Assembly (NCBI GenBank): GCA_951799425.1
Contig: OX637401.1
Coordinates: forward strand, 33,095,780-33,159,779
Length of the DNA: 64,000 nt
Direction: 5' to 3'
Origin: Ilex aquifolium
Taxonomy: Eukaryota; Streptophyta; Magnoliopsida; Aquifoliales; Aquifoliaceae
Part shown: one piece after another, positions 50,272 through 63,609 of the stretch
How the letters are laid out: each line of letters opens with the position of its first letter
How positions within the stretch are numbered: the first letter of the stretch is position 1
Notes under the pieces: model-generated
Told to the model about the DNA's origin: nothing
The model's input: only the letters and a program-made list of their open reading frames with translations
The model's database searches: none
Translations under genes and position numbers: made by a program

Positions 50272-52627
50272 ACTTCCATCACCATTTCGAACTTGTTAGA
50301 AGGTGAATCACCAATTTTGATCTCAATATATTGGTTAGAGTTTCAAGTTCTCATTACAATGCCGCAAGAGTTATCTCAATCCGAGTTCGGGAGAAAAAGT
50401 TATGTCCGATATACTATTTCATTTTAAAGGAGGACTACTTATTACACCAAACTTGCGTTACAATAGAGCCCATGCTAGAGGATTTTTCATGACTTTTGAT
50501 GTGAATAAAATGGTTAGGGATTCAAGAATTCTTTACAATGCAGCAAGAATCATCTTATTGAGAGACCGGAGTAAAAAGTTATGTCAGAAATACTAAAGAA
50601 TGGGAAATTACTTTTTTTTCCTAGTGGAGGGGAATGGCCAACTATACCAACCTTCCATCACCATTTCGAACTTGTTAGAAGGTGAATCACCAATTTTGAT
50701 CTCAATATATTGGTTAGGGTTTCAAGTTCTCATTACAATGCCGCAAGAGTTAGCTCAATCCGAGTTCGGGAGAAACAGTTATGTCCGATATACTATTTCA
50801 TTTTAAAGGTGGACTACTTATTACACCAAACTTGCGTTACAATAGAGCCCATGCTAGAGGATTTTTCATGACTTTTGTTGTGAATAAAATGGTTAGGGAT
50901 TCAAGAATTCTTTACAATGCAGCAAGAATCATCTTATTTAGAGACCGGAGTAAAAAGTTATGTCAGAAATACTAAAGAATGAGAAATTACTTTTTTTTCG
51001 TAGCGGAGGGAATGGCCAACTATACCAAACTTCCATCACCATTTCGAACTTGTTAGAAGATGAATCACCAATTTTGATCTCAATATATTGGTTAGGGTTT
51101 CAAGTTCTCATTACAATGCCGCAAGAGTTAGCTCAATCCGAGTTCGGGAGAAACAGTTATGTCCGATATACTATTTCATTTTAAAGGAGGACTACTTATT
51201 ACACCAAACTTGCGTTACAATAGAGCCCATGCTAGAGGATTTTTCATGACTTTTGATGTGAATAAAATGGTTAGGGATTCAAGAATTCTTTACAATGCAG
51301 CAAGAATCATCTTATTTAGAGACCGGAGTAAAAAGTTATGTCAGAAATACTAAAGAATGGGAAATTACTTTTTTTTCATAGTGGAGGGGATGGCCAACTA
51401 TACCAAATTTCCATCACCATTTCGAACTTGTTAGAAGATGAATCACCAATTTTGATCTCAATATATTGGTTAGGGTTTCAAGTTCTCATTACAATGCCGC
51501 AAGAGTTAGCTCAATCCGAGTTCGGGAGAAACAGTTATGTCCGATATACTATTTCATTTTAAAGGTGGGCTACTGATTACACCAAACTTGCGTTACAATA
51601 GATCCCATGCTAGAGGATTTTTCATGACTTTTGATGTGAATAAAATGGTTAGGGATTCAAGAATTCTTTACAATGCAGCAAGAATCATCTTAATCAGAGA
51701 CCGGAGTAAAAAGTTATGTCAGAAATACTAAAGAATGGGAAATTACTTTTTTTTCCTAGTGGAGGGGAATGGCCAACTATACCATACTTCCATCACCATT
51801 TCGAACTTGTTAGAAGGTGAATCACCAATTTTGATCTGAATATATTGGTTAGGGTTTCAAGTTCTCATTACAATGCCGCAAGAGTTAGCTCAATCCGAGT
51901 TCGGGAGAAAAAGTTATGTCCGATATACTATTTCATTTTAAAGGAGGACTACTTATTACACCAAACTTGCGTTACAATAGAGCCCATGCTAGAGGATTTT
52001 TCATGACTTTTGATGTGAATAAAATGGTTAGGGATTCAAGAATTCTTTACAATGCAGCAAGAATCATCTTAATCAGAGACCGGAGTAAAAAGTTATGTCA
52101 GAAATACTAAAGAATGAGAAATTACTTTTTTTTCCTAGTGGAGGGGAATTGGCAACTATACCAAACTTCCATCACCATTTCGAACTTGTTAGAAGATGAA
52201 TCACCAATTTTGATCTCAATATATTGGTTAGGGTTTCAAGTTCTCATTTCAATGCCGCAAGAGTTAGCTCAATCCGAGTTCGGGAGAAAAAGTTATGTCC
52301 GAAATACTATTTCATTTCAAAGGTGGACTACTTATTACACCAAACTTGCGTTACAATAGAGCCCATGCTAGAGGATTTTTCATGACTTTTGATGTGAACA
52401 AAATGGTTAGGGATTCAAGAATTCTTTACAATGCCGCAAGAATCATCTTAATCAGAGACCGGAGTAAAAAGTTATGTCAGAAATACTAAAGAATGGGAAA
52501 TTACTTTTTTTTCCTAGTGGAGGGGAATGGCCAACTATACCAAACTTCCATCACCATTTCGAACTTGTTAGAAGATGAATCACCAATTTTGATCTCAATA
52601 TATTGGTTAGGGTTTCAAGTTCTCATT

Positions 52628-53004
52628 ACAATGCCGCAAGAGTTAGCTCAATCCGAGTTCGGGAGAAAAAGTTATGTCCGATATACTATTTCATTTTAAA
52701 GGTGGACTACTTATTACACCAAACTTGCGTTACAATAGAGCCCATGCTAGAGAATTTTCATGACTTTTGATGTGAATAAAATGGTTAGGGATTCAAGTAT
52801 TCTTTACAATGCAGCAAGAATCATCTTATTTAGAGACCGGAGTAAAAAGTTATGTCAGAAATACTAAAGAATGGAAAATTACTTTTTTTTCCTAGTGGAG
52901 GGGATGGCCAACTATACCAAACTTCCATCACCATTTCGAACTTGTTAGAAGATGAATCACCAATTTTGATCTCAATATATTGGTTAGGGTTTCAAGTTCT
53001 CATT
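52628..53004 (+). repeat. 377-bp monomer with two 1-bp losses
   Basis: This is the shortest monomer in the window. It has the common GGGGATGG loss in B and a unique loss in A, where AGAGGATTTTTCATG becomes AGAGAATTTTCATG (near 52750-52763). It also has GTATTC in place of GAATTC (EcoRI lost) and GGAAAATT in B. It lies in the least regular part of the right domain, 51.5-55.4 kb, where several single-copy changes cluster. Confidence 0.8.
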
Positions 53005-55277
53005 ACAATGCCGCAAGAGTTATCTCAATCCGAGTTCGGGAGAAACAGTTATGTCCGATATACTATTTCATTTTAAAGGTGGACTACTTATTACACCAAA
53101 CTTGCGTTACAATAGAGCCCATGCTAGAGGATTTTTCATGACTTTTGATGTGAATAAAATGGTTAGGGATTCAAGAATTCTTTACAATGCAGCAAGAATC
53201 ATCCTAATCAGAGACCGGAGTAAAAAGTTATGTCAGAAATACTAAAGAATGGGAAATTACTTTTTTTTCCTAGTGGAGGGGAATGGCCAACTATACCAAC
53301 CTTCCATCACCATTTCGAACTTGTTAGAAGGTGAATCACCAAATTTGATCTCAATATATTGGTTAGGGTTTCAAGTTCTCATTACAATGCCGCAAGAGTT
53401 AGCTCAATCCGAGTTCGGGAGAAAAAGTTATGTCCGATATACTATTTCATTTTAAAGGAGGACTACTTATTACACCAAACTTGCGTTACAATAGAGCCCA
53501 TGCTAGAGGATTTTTCATGACTTTTGTTGTGAATAAAATGGTTAGGGATTCAAGAATTCTTTACAATGCAGCAAGAATCATCTTATTGAGAGACCGGAGT
53601 AAAAAGTTATGTCAGAAATACTAAAGAATGGGAAATTACTTTTTTTTCCTAGTGGAGGGGAATGGCCAACTATACCAAACTTCCATCACCATTTCGAACT
53701 AGTTAGAAGGTGAATCACCAATTTTGATCTCAATATATTGGTTAGGGTTTCAAGTTCTCATTACAATGCCGCAAGAGTTAGCTGAATCCGAGTTCGGGAG
53801 AAAAAGTTATGTCCGATATACTATTTCATTTTAAAGGAGGACTACTTATTACACCAAACTTGCGTTACAATAGAGCCCATGCTAGAGGATTTTTCCTGAC
53901 TTTTGATGTGAATAAAATGGTTAGGGATTCAAGAATTCTTTACAATGCAGCAAGAATCATCTTATTTAGAGACCGGAGTAAAAAGTTATGTCAGAAATAC
54001 TAAAGAATGGGAAATTACTTTTTTTTCGTAGTGGAGGGGATGGCCAACTATACCAAACTTCCATCACCATTTCGAACTTGTTAGAAGATGAATCACCAAT
54101 TTTGATCTCAATATATTGGTTAGGGTTTCAAGTTCTCATTACAATGCCGCAAGAGTTAGCTCAATCCGAGTTCGGGAGAAACAGATATGTCCGATATACT
54201 ATTTCATTTTAAAGGTGGACTACTTATTACACCAAACTTGCGTTACAATAGAGCCCATGCTAGAGGATTTTTCATGACTTTTGATGTGAATAAAATGGTT
54301 AGGGATTCAAGAATTCTTTACAATGCAGCAAGAATCATCCTAATCAGAGACCGGAGTAAAAAGTTATGTCAGAAATACTAAAGAATGGGAAATTACTTTT
54401 TTTTCCTAGTGGAGGGGAATGGCCAACTATACCAACCTTCCATCACCATTTCGAACTTGTTAGAAGATGAATCACCAATTTTGATCTCAATATATTGGTT
54501 AGGGTTTCAAGTTCTCATTACAATGCCGCAAGAGTTAGCTCAATCCGAGTTCGGGAGAAAAAGTTATGTCCGAAATACTATTTCATTTCAAAGGTGGACT
54601 ACTTATTACACCAAACTTGCGTTACAATAGAGCCCATGCTAGAGGATTTTTCATGACTTTTGATGTGAACAAAATGGTTAGGGATTCAAGAATTCTTTAC
54701 AATGCAGCAAGAATCATCTTAATCAGAGACCGGAGTAAAAAGTTATGTCAGAAATACTAAAGAATGGGAAATTACTTTTTTTTCCTAGTGGAGGGGAATG
54801 GCCAACTATACCAAACTTCCATCACCATTTCGAACTAGTTAGAAGGTGAATCACCAATTTTGATCTCAATATATTGGTTAGGGTTTCAAGTTCTCATTAC
54901 AATGCCGCAAGAGTTAGCTCAATCCGAGTTCGGGAGAAACAGATATGTCCGATATACTATTTCATTTTAAAGGTGGACTACTTATTACACCAAACTTGCG
55001 TTACAATAGAGCCCATGCTAGAGGATTTTTCATGACTTTTGATGTGAATAAAATGGTTAGGGATTCAAGAATTCTTTACAATGCAGCAAGAATCATCCTA
55101 ATCAGAGACCGGAGTAAAAAGTTATGTCAGAAATACTAAAGAATGGGAAATTACTTTTTTTTCCTAGTGGAGGGGAATGGCCAACTATACCAACCTTCCA
55201 TCACCATTTCGAACTTGTTAGAAGATGAATCACCAATTTTGATCTCAATATATTGGTTAGGGTTTCAAGTTCTCATT
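53005..55277 (+). repeat. Short-period mosaic of related monomers
   Basis: Units 53005, 54141 and 54899 share ATCATCCTAATCAG, and each is followed by a CCAACCTT B subunit. Units 54141 and 54899 also share AAACAGATATGTCC (54183, 54941), an offset of 758 bp or two monomers. The B subunits of 53384 and 54520 share GAACTAGTTAG (53696, 54834), offset 1138 bp or three monomers. No single period explains all of these, so two small overlapping exchanges are likely. The unit at 54520 is the only TCCGAAATACT unit preceded by TCATTACAATG in place of TCATTTCAATG. Confidence 0.65.
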
Positions 55278-55655
55278 ACAATGCCGCAAGAGTTAGCTCA
55301 ATCCGAGTTCGGGAGAAAAAGTTATGTCCGATATACTATTTCATTTTAAAGGAGGACTACTTATTACACCAAACATGCGTTACAATAGAGCCCATGCTAG
55401 AGGATTTTTCATGACTTTTGATGTGAATAAAATGGTTAGGGATTCAAGAATTCTTTACAATGCAGCAAGAATCATCTTATTTAGAGACCGGAGTAAAAAG
55501 TTATGTCAGAAATACTAAAGAATGGGAAATTACTTTTTTTTCGTAGCGGAGGGGATGGCCAACTATACCAAACTTCCATCACCATTTCGAACTTGTTAGA
55601 AGCTGAATCACCAATTTTGATCTCATTATATTGGTTAGGGTTTCAAGTTCTCATT

Positions 55656-56035
55656 ACAATGCCGCAAGAGTTAGCTCAATCCGAGTTCGGGAGAAACAGT
55701 TATGTCGGATATACTATTTCATTTTAAAGGTGGACTACTTATTACACCAAACTTGCGTTACAATAGAGCCCATGCTAGAGGATTTTTCATGACTTTTGAT
55801 GTGAATAAAATGGTTAGGGATTCAAGAATTCTTTACAATGCAGCAAGAATCATCTTAAAGCAGAGACCGGAGTAAAAAGTTATGTCAGAAATACTAAAGA
55901 ATGGGAAATTACTTTTTTTTCCTAGTGGAGGGGAATGGCCAACTATACCAAATTTCCATCACCATTTCGAACTTGTTAGAAGGTGAATCACCAATTTTGA
56001 TCTCAATATATTGGTTAGGGTTTCAAGTTCTCATT
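55656..56035 (+). repeat. 380-bp monomer with inserted base (first copy)
   Basis: In subunit B, CTTAATCAGAGACC is replaced by CTTAAAGCAGAGACC (near 55855-55869): one base more, plus a change. This makes one of only two 380-bp monomers. The other (58307-58686) sits exactly 2651 bp downstream with the same change, so the insertion predates the 7-monomer duplication. Confidence 0.85.
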
Positions 56036-58306
56036 ACAATGCCGCAAGAGTTAGCTCAATCCGAGTTCGGGAGAAAAAGTTATGTCCGATATACTATTTC
56101 ATTTTAAAGGAGGACTACTTATTACACCAAACTTGCGTTACAATAGAGCCCATGCTAGAGGATTTTTCCTGACTTTTGATTTGAATAAAATGGTTAGGGA
56201 TTCAAGAATTCTTTACAATGCAGCAAGAATCATCTTATTTAGAGACCGGAGTAAAAAGTTATGTCAGAAATACTAAAGAATGGGAAATTACTTTTTTTTC
56301 ATAGTGGAGGGGATGGCCAACTATACCAAACTTCCATCACCATTTCGAACTTGTTAGAAGATGAATCACCAATTTTGATCTCAATATATTGGTTAGGGTT
56401 TCAAGTTCTCATTACAATGCCGCAAGAGTTAGCTCAATCCGAGTTCGGGAGAAACAGTTATGTCGGATATACTATTTCATTTTAAAGGTGGACTACTTAT
56501 TACACCAAACTTGCGTTACAATAGAGCCCATGCTAGAGGATTTTTCATGACTTTTGATGTGAATAAAATGGTTAGGGATTCAAGAATTCTTTACAATGCA
56601 GCAAGAATCATCTTAATCAGAGACCGGAGTAAAAAGTTATGTCAGAAATACTAAAGAATGGGAAATTACTTTTTTTTCCTAGTGGAGGGGAATGGCCAAC
56701 TATACCAAACTTCCATCACCATTTCGAACTTGTTAGAAGGTGAATCACCAATTTTGATCTCAATATATTGGTTAGGGTTTCAAGTTCTCACTACAATGCC
56801 GCAAGAGTTAGCTCAATCCGAGTTCGGGAGAAAAAGTTATGTCCGATATACTATTTCATTTTAAAGGAGGACTACTTATTACACCAAACTTGCGTTACAA
56901 TAGAGCCCATGCTAGAGGATTTTTCATGACTTTTGATGTGAATAAAATGGTTAGGGATTCAAGAATTCTTTACAATGCAGCAAGAATCATCTTAATCAGA
57001 GACTGGAGTAAAAAGTTATGTCAGAAATACTAAAGAATGAGAAATTACTTTTTTTTCCTAGTGGAGGGGAATTGGAAACTATACCAAACTTCCATCACCA
57101 TTTCGAACTTGTTAGAAGATGAATCACCAATTTTGATCTCAATATATTGGTTAGGGTTTCAAGTTCTCATTTCAATGCCGCAAGAGTTAGCTCAATCCGA
57201 GTTCGGGAGAAAAAGTTATGTCCGAAATACTATTTCATTTCAAAGGTGGACTACTTATTACACCAAACTTGCGTTACAATAGAGCCCATGCTAGAGGATT
57301 TTTCATGACTTTTGATGTGAACAAAATGGTTAGGGATTCAAGAATTCTTTACAATGCCGAAAGAATCATCTTAATCAGAGACCGGAGTAAAAAGTTATGT
57401 CAGAAATACTAAAGAATGGGAAATTACTTTTTTTTCCTAGTGGAGGGGAATGGCCAACTATACCAAACTTCCATCACCATTTCGAACTTGTTAGGAGATG
57501 AATCACCAATTTTGATCTCAATATATTGGTTAGGGTTTCAAGTTCTCATTACAATGCCGCAAGAGTTAGCTCAATCCGAGTTCGGGAGAAAAAGTTATGT
57601 CCGATATACTATTTCATTTTAAAGGTGGACTACTTATTACACCAAACTTGCGTTACAATAGAGCCCATGCTAGAGGATTTTTCATGACTTTTGATGTGAA
57701 TAAAATGGTTAGGGATTCAAGTATTCTTTACAATGCCACAAGAATCATCTTATTTAGAGACCGGAGTAAAAAGTTATGTCAGAAATACTAAAGAATGAAA
57801 AATTACTTTTTTTTCCTAGTGGAGGGGATGGCCAACTATACCAAACTTCCATCACCATTTCGAACTTGTTAGAAGAAGAATCACCAATTTTGATCTCAAT
57901 ATATTGGTTAGGGTTTCAAGTTCTCATTACAATGCCGCAAGAGTTAGCTCAATCCGAGTTCGGGAGAAAAAGTTATGTCTGATATACTATTTCATTTTAA
58001 AGGAGGACTACTTATTACACCAAACTTGCGTTACAATAGAGCCCATGCTAGAGGATTTTTCATGACTTTTGATGTGAATAAAATGGTTAGGGATTCAAGA
58101 ATTCTTTACAATGCAGCAAGAATCATCTTATTTAGAGACCGGAGTAAAAAGTTATGTCAGAAATACTAAAGAATGGGAAATTACTTTTTTTTCGTAGCGG
58201 AGGGGATGGCCAACTATACCAAACTTCCATCACCATTTCGAACTTGTTAGAAGCTGAATCACCAATTTTGATCTCATTATATTGGTTAGGGTTTCAAGTT
58301 CTCATT

Positions 58307-58686
58307 ACAATGCCGCAAGAGTTAGCTCAATCCGAGTTCGGGAGAAACAGTTATGTCGGATATACTATTTCATTTTAAAGGTGGACTACTTATTACACCA
58401 AACTTGCGTTACAATAGAGCCCATGCTAGAGGATTTTTCATGACTTTTGATGTGAATAAAATGGTTAGGGATTCAAGAATTCTTTACAATGCAGCAATAA
58501 TCATCTTAAAGCAGAGACCGGAGTAAAAAGTTATGTCAGAAATACTAAAGAATGGGAAATTACTTTTTTTTCCTAGTGGAGGGGAATGGCCAACTATACC
58601 AAACTTCCATCACCATTTCGAACTTGTTAGAAGGTGAATCACCAATTTTGATCTCAATATATTGGTTAGGGTTTCAAGTTCTCATT
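58307..58686 (+). repeat. 380-bp monomer with inserted base (second copy)
   Basis: This unit carries the same CTTAAAGCAGAG insertion as 55656-56035, plus a private GCAATAATC in place of GCAAGAATC near 58496. The private change shows that the two copies have begun to diverge since duplication. Confidence 0.85.
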
Positions 58687-59064
58687 ACAATGCCGCAAGA
58701 GTTAGCTCAATCCGAGTTCGGGAGAAAAAGTTATGTCTGATATACTATTTCATTTTAAAGGAGGACTACTTATTACACCAAACTTGCGTTACAATAGAGC
58801 CCATGCTAGAGGATTTTTCCTGACTTTTGATTTGAATAAAATGGTTAGGGATTCAAGAATTCTTTACAATGCAGCAAGAATCATCTTATTTAGAGACCGG
58901 AGTAAAAAGTTATGTCAGAAATACTAAAGAATGGGAAATTACTTTTTTTTCATAGTGGAGGGGATGGCCAACTATACCAAACTTCCATCACCATTTCGAA
59001 CTTGTTAGAAGATGAATCACCAATTTTGATCTCAATATATTGGTTAGGGTTTCAAGTTCTCATT

Positions 59065-62000
59065 ACAATGCCGCAAGAGTTAGCTCAATCCGAGTTCGGG
59101 AGAAACAGTTATGTCGGATATACTATTTCATTTTAAAGGTGGACTACTTATTACACCAAACTTGCGTTACAATAGAGCCCATGCTAGAGGATTTTTCATG
59201 ACTTTTGATGTGAATAAAATGGTTAGGGATTCAAGAATTCTTTACAATGCAGCAAGAATCATCTTAATCAGAGACCGGAGTAAAAAGTTATGTCAGAAAT
59301 ACTAAAGAATGGGAAATTACTTTTTTTTCCTAGTGGAGGGGAATGGCCAACTATACCAAACTTCCATCACCATTTCGAACTTGTTAGAAGGTGAATCACC
59401 AATTTTGATCTCAATATATTGGTTAGGGTTTCAAGTTCTCACTACAATGCCGCAAGAGTTAGCTCAATCCGAGTTCGGGAGAAAAAGTTATGTCCGATAT
59501 ACTATTTCATTTTAAAGGAGGACTACTTATTACACCAAACTTGCGTTACAATAGAGCCCATGCTAGAGGATTTTTCATGACTTTTGATGTGAATAAAATG
59601 GTTAGGGATTCAAGAATTCTTTACAATGCAGCAAGAATCATCTTAATCAGAGACTGGAGTAAAAAGTTATGTCAGAAATACTAAAGAATGAGAAATTACT
59701 TTTTTTTCCTAGTGGAGGGGAATTGGAAACTATACCAAACTTCCATCACCATTTCGAACTTGTTAGAAGATGAATCACCAATTTTGATCTCAATATATTG
59801 GTTAGGGTTTCAAGTTCTCATTTCAATGCCGCAAGAGTTAGCTCAATCCGAGTTCGGGAGAAAAAGTTATGTCCGAAATACTATTTCATTTCAAAGGTGG
59901 ACTACTTATTACACCAAACTTGCGTTACAATAGAGCCCATGCTAGAGGATTTTTCATGACTTTTGATGTGAACAAAATGGTTAGGGATTCAAGAATTCTT
60001 TACAATGCCGCAAGAATCATCTTAATCAGAGACCGGAGTAAAAAGTTATGTCAGAAATACTAAAGAATGGGAAATTACTTTTTTTTCCTAGTGGAGGGGA
60101 ATGGCCAACTATACCAAACTTCCATCACCATTTCGAACTTGTTAGGAGATGAATCACCAATTTTGATCTCAATATATTGGTTAGGGTTTCAAGTTCTCAT
60201 TACAATGCCGCAAGAGTTAGCTCAATCCGAGTTCGGGAGAAAAAGTTATGTCCGATATACTATTTCATTTTAAAGGTGGACTACTTATTACACCAAACTT
60301 GCGTTACAATAGAGCCCATGCTAGAGGATTTTTCATGACTTTTGATGTGAATAAAATGGTTAGGGATTCAAGTATTCTTTACAATGCCACAAGAATCATC
60401 TTATTTAGAGACCGGAGTAAAAAGTTATGTCAGAAATACTAAAGAATGAAAAATTACTTTTTTTTCCTAGTGGAGGTGATGGCCAACTATACCAAACTTC
60501 CATCACCATTTCGAACTTGTTAGAAGAAGAATCACCAATTTTGATCTCAATATATTGGTTAGGGTTTCAAGTTCTCATTACAATGCCGCAAGAGTTAGCT
60601 CAATCCGAGTTCGGGAGAAACAGTTATGTCTGATATACTATTTCATTTTAAAGGTGGACTACTTATTACACCAAACTTGCGTTACAATAGAGCCCATGCT
60701 AGAGGATTTTTCATGACTTTTGATGTGAATAAAATGGTTAGGGATTCAAGAATTCTTTACAATGCAGCAAGAATCATCTTAATCAGAGACCGGAGTAAAA
60801 AGTTATGTCAGAAATACTAAAGAATGGGAAATTACTTTTTTTTCCTAGTGGAGGGGAATGGCCAACTATACCATACTTCCATCACCATTTCGAACTTGTT
60901 AGAAGGTGAATCACCAATTTTGATCTCAATATATTGGTTAGGGTTTCAAGTTCTCACTACAATGCCGCAAGAGTTAGCTCAATCCGAGTTCGGGAGAAAA
61001 AGTTATGTCCGATATACTATTTCATTTTAAAGGAGGACTACTTATTACACCAAACTTGCGTTACAATAGAGCCCATGCTAGAGGATTTTTCATGACTTTT
61101 GATGTGAATAAAATGGTTAGGGATTCAAGAATTCTTTACAATGCAGCAAGAATCATCTTAATCAGAGACTGGAGTAAAAAGTTATGTCAGAAATACTAAA
61201 GAATGAGAAATTACTTTTTTTTCCTAGTGGAGGGGAATTGGAAACTATACCAAACTTCCATCACCATTTCGAACTTGTTAGAAGATGAATCACCAATTTT
61301 GATCTCAATATATTGGTTAGGGTTTCAAGTTCTCATTTCAATGCCGCAAGAGTTAGCTCAATCCGAGTTCGGGAGAAAAAGTTATGTCCGAAATACTATT
61401 TCATTTCAAAGGTGGACTACTTATTACACCAAACTTGCGTTACAATAGAGCCCATGCTAGAGGATTTTTCATGACTTTTGATGTGAACAAAATGGTTAGG
61501 GATTCAAGAATTCTTTACAATGCCGCAAGAATCATCTTAATCAGAGACCGGAGTAAAAAGTTATGTCAGAAATACTAAAGAATGGGAAATTACTTTTTTT
61601 TCCTAGTGGAGGGGAATGGCCAACTATACCAAACTTCCATCACCATTTCGAACTTGTTAGGAGATGAATCACCAATTTTGATCTCAATATATTGGTTAGG
61701 GTTTCAAGTTCTCATTACAATGCCGCAAGAGTTAGCTCAATCCGAGTTCGGGAGAAAAAGTTATGTCCGATATACTATTTCATTTTAAAGGTGGACTACT
61801 TATTACACCAAACTTGCGTTACAATAGAGCCCATGCTAGAGGATTTTTCATGACTTTTGATGTGAATAAAATGGTTAGGGATTCAAGTATTCTTTACAAT
61901 GCCACAAGAATCATCTTATTTAGAGACCGGAGTAAAAAGTTATGTCAGAAATACTAAAGAATGAAAAATTACTTTTTTTTCCTAGTGGAGGTGATGGCCA

Positions 62001-63609
62001 ACTATACCAAACTTCCATCACCATTTCGAACTTGTTAGAAGAAGAATCACCAATTTTGATCTCAATATATTGGTTAGGGTTTCAAGTTCTCATTACAATG
62101 CCGCAAGAGTTAGCTCAATCCGAGTTCGGGAGAAACAGTTATGTCTGATATACTATTTCATTTTAAAGGTGGACTACTTATTACACCAAACTTGCGTTAC
62201 AATAGAGCCCATGCTAGAGGATTTTTCATGACTTTTGATGTGAATAAAATGGTTAGGGATTCAAGAATTCTTTACAATGCAGCAAGAATCATCTTAATCA
62301 GAGACCGGAGTAAAAAGTTATGTCAGAAATACTAAAGAATGGGAAATTACTTTTTTTTCCTAGTGGAGGGGAATGGCCAACTATACCATACTTCCATCAC
62401 CATTTCGAACTTGTTAGAAGGTGAATCACCAATTTTGATCTCAATATATTGGTTAGGGTTTCAAGTTCTCACTACAATGCCGCAAGAGTTAGCTCAATCC
62501 GAGTTCGGGAGAAAAAGTTATGTCCGATATACTATTTCATTTTAAAGGAGGACTACTTATTACACCAAACTTGCGTTACAATAGAGCCCATGCTAGAGGA
62601 TTTTTCATGACTTTTGATGTGAATAAAATGGTTAGGGATTCAAGAATTCTTTACAATGCAGCAAGAATCATCTTAATCAGAGACCGGAGTAAAAAGTTAT
62701 GTCAGAAATACTAAAGAATGAGAAATTACTTTTTTTTCCTAGTGGAGGGGAATTGGAAACTATACCAAACTTCCATCACCATTTCGAACTTGTTAGAAGA
62801 TGAATCACCAATTTTGATCTCAATATATTGGTTAGGGTTTCAAGTTCTCATTTCAATGCCGCAAGAGTTAGCTCAATCCGAGTTCGGGAGAAAAAGTTAT
62901 GTCCGAAATACTATTTCATTTCAAAGGTGGACTACTTATTACACCAAACTTGCGTTACAATAGAGCCCATGCTAGAGGATTTTTCATGACTTTTGATGTG
63001 AACAAAATGGTTAGGGATTCAAGAATTCTTTACAATGCCGCAAGAATCATCTTAATCAGAGACCGGAGTAAAAAGTTATGTCAGAAATACTAAAGAATGG
63101 GAAATTACTTTTTTTTCCTAGTGGAGGGGAATGGCCAACTATACCAAACTTCCATCACCATTTCGAACTTGTTAGGAGATGAATCACCAATTTTGATCTC
63201 AATATATTGGTTAGGGTTTCAAGTTCTCATTACAATGCCGCAAGAGTTAGCTCAATCCGAGTTCGGGAGAAAAAGTTATGTCCGATATACTATTTCATTT
63301 TAAAGGTGGACTACTTATTACACCAAACTTGCGTTACAATAGAGCCCATGCTAGAGGATTTTTCATGACTTTTGATGTGAATAAAATGGTTAGGGATTCA
63401 AGTATTCTTTACAATGCCACAAGAATCATCTTATTTAGAGACCGGAGTAAAAAGTTATGTCAGAAATACTAAAGAATGAAAAATTACTTTTTTTTCCTAG
63501 TGGAGGGGATGGCCAACTATACCAAACTTCCATCACCATTTCGAACTTGTTAGAAGAAGAATCACCAATTTTGATCTCAATATATTGGTTAGGGTTTCAA
63601 GTTCTCATT
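59065..63609 (+). repeat. 4-monomer higher-order repeat in three tandem copies (1515 bp each)
   Basis: Copies: 59065-60579, 60580-62094 and 62095-63609, with the match continuing to about 63805. The order within each copy is a g-class unit with CTCACTACAATG, a unit ending in GGGGAATTGGAAAC, the TCCGAAATACT unit with TTAGGAGATG, and a unit with GTATTC, GCCACAAG, GAATGAAAAATT and AGAAGAAGAATC. Differences are few. Copies two and three have CCATACTT and GTCTGAT where copy one has CCAAACTT and GTCGGAT. Copies one and two have AGACTGG where three has AGACCGG, and GGAGGTGATGG where three has GGAGGGGATGG. This is one of the most recently amplified blocks in the window. Confidence 0.88.

Larger units (their letters stand above)
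55457..60629 (+). repeat. 7-monomer higher-order repeat, two copies (2651 bp)
   Basis: Copy one is 55457-58107 and copy two runs from 58108 to about 60629. Markers 2651 bp apart: CGTAGCGG with AGAAGCTGAATC and CTCATTATATTG (55542, 58193), the inserted CTTAAAGCAGAG (55855, 58506), TTTTCCTGACTTTTGATTTG (56165, 58816), CTCACTACAATG (56789, 59440), AGACTGG (57001, 59652), GGGGAATTGGAAAC (57066, 59717), TTAGGAGATG (57491, 60142) and GCCACAAG (57735, 60386). Copy differences include AAATTTCC/AAACTTCC (55951/58602), GCAAGAATC/GCAATAATC (near 58496) and GCCGAAAG/GCCGCAAG (57357/60008). Confidence 0.85.
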
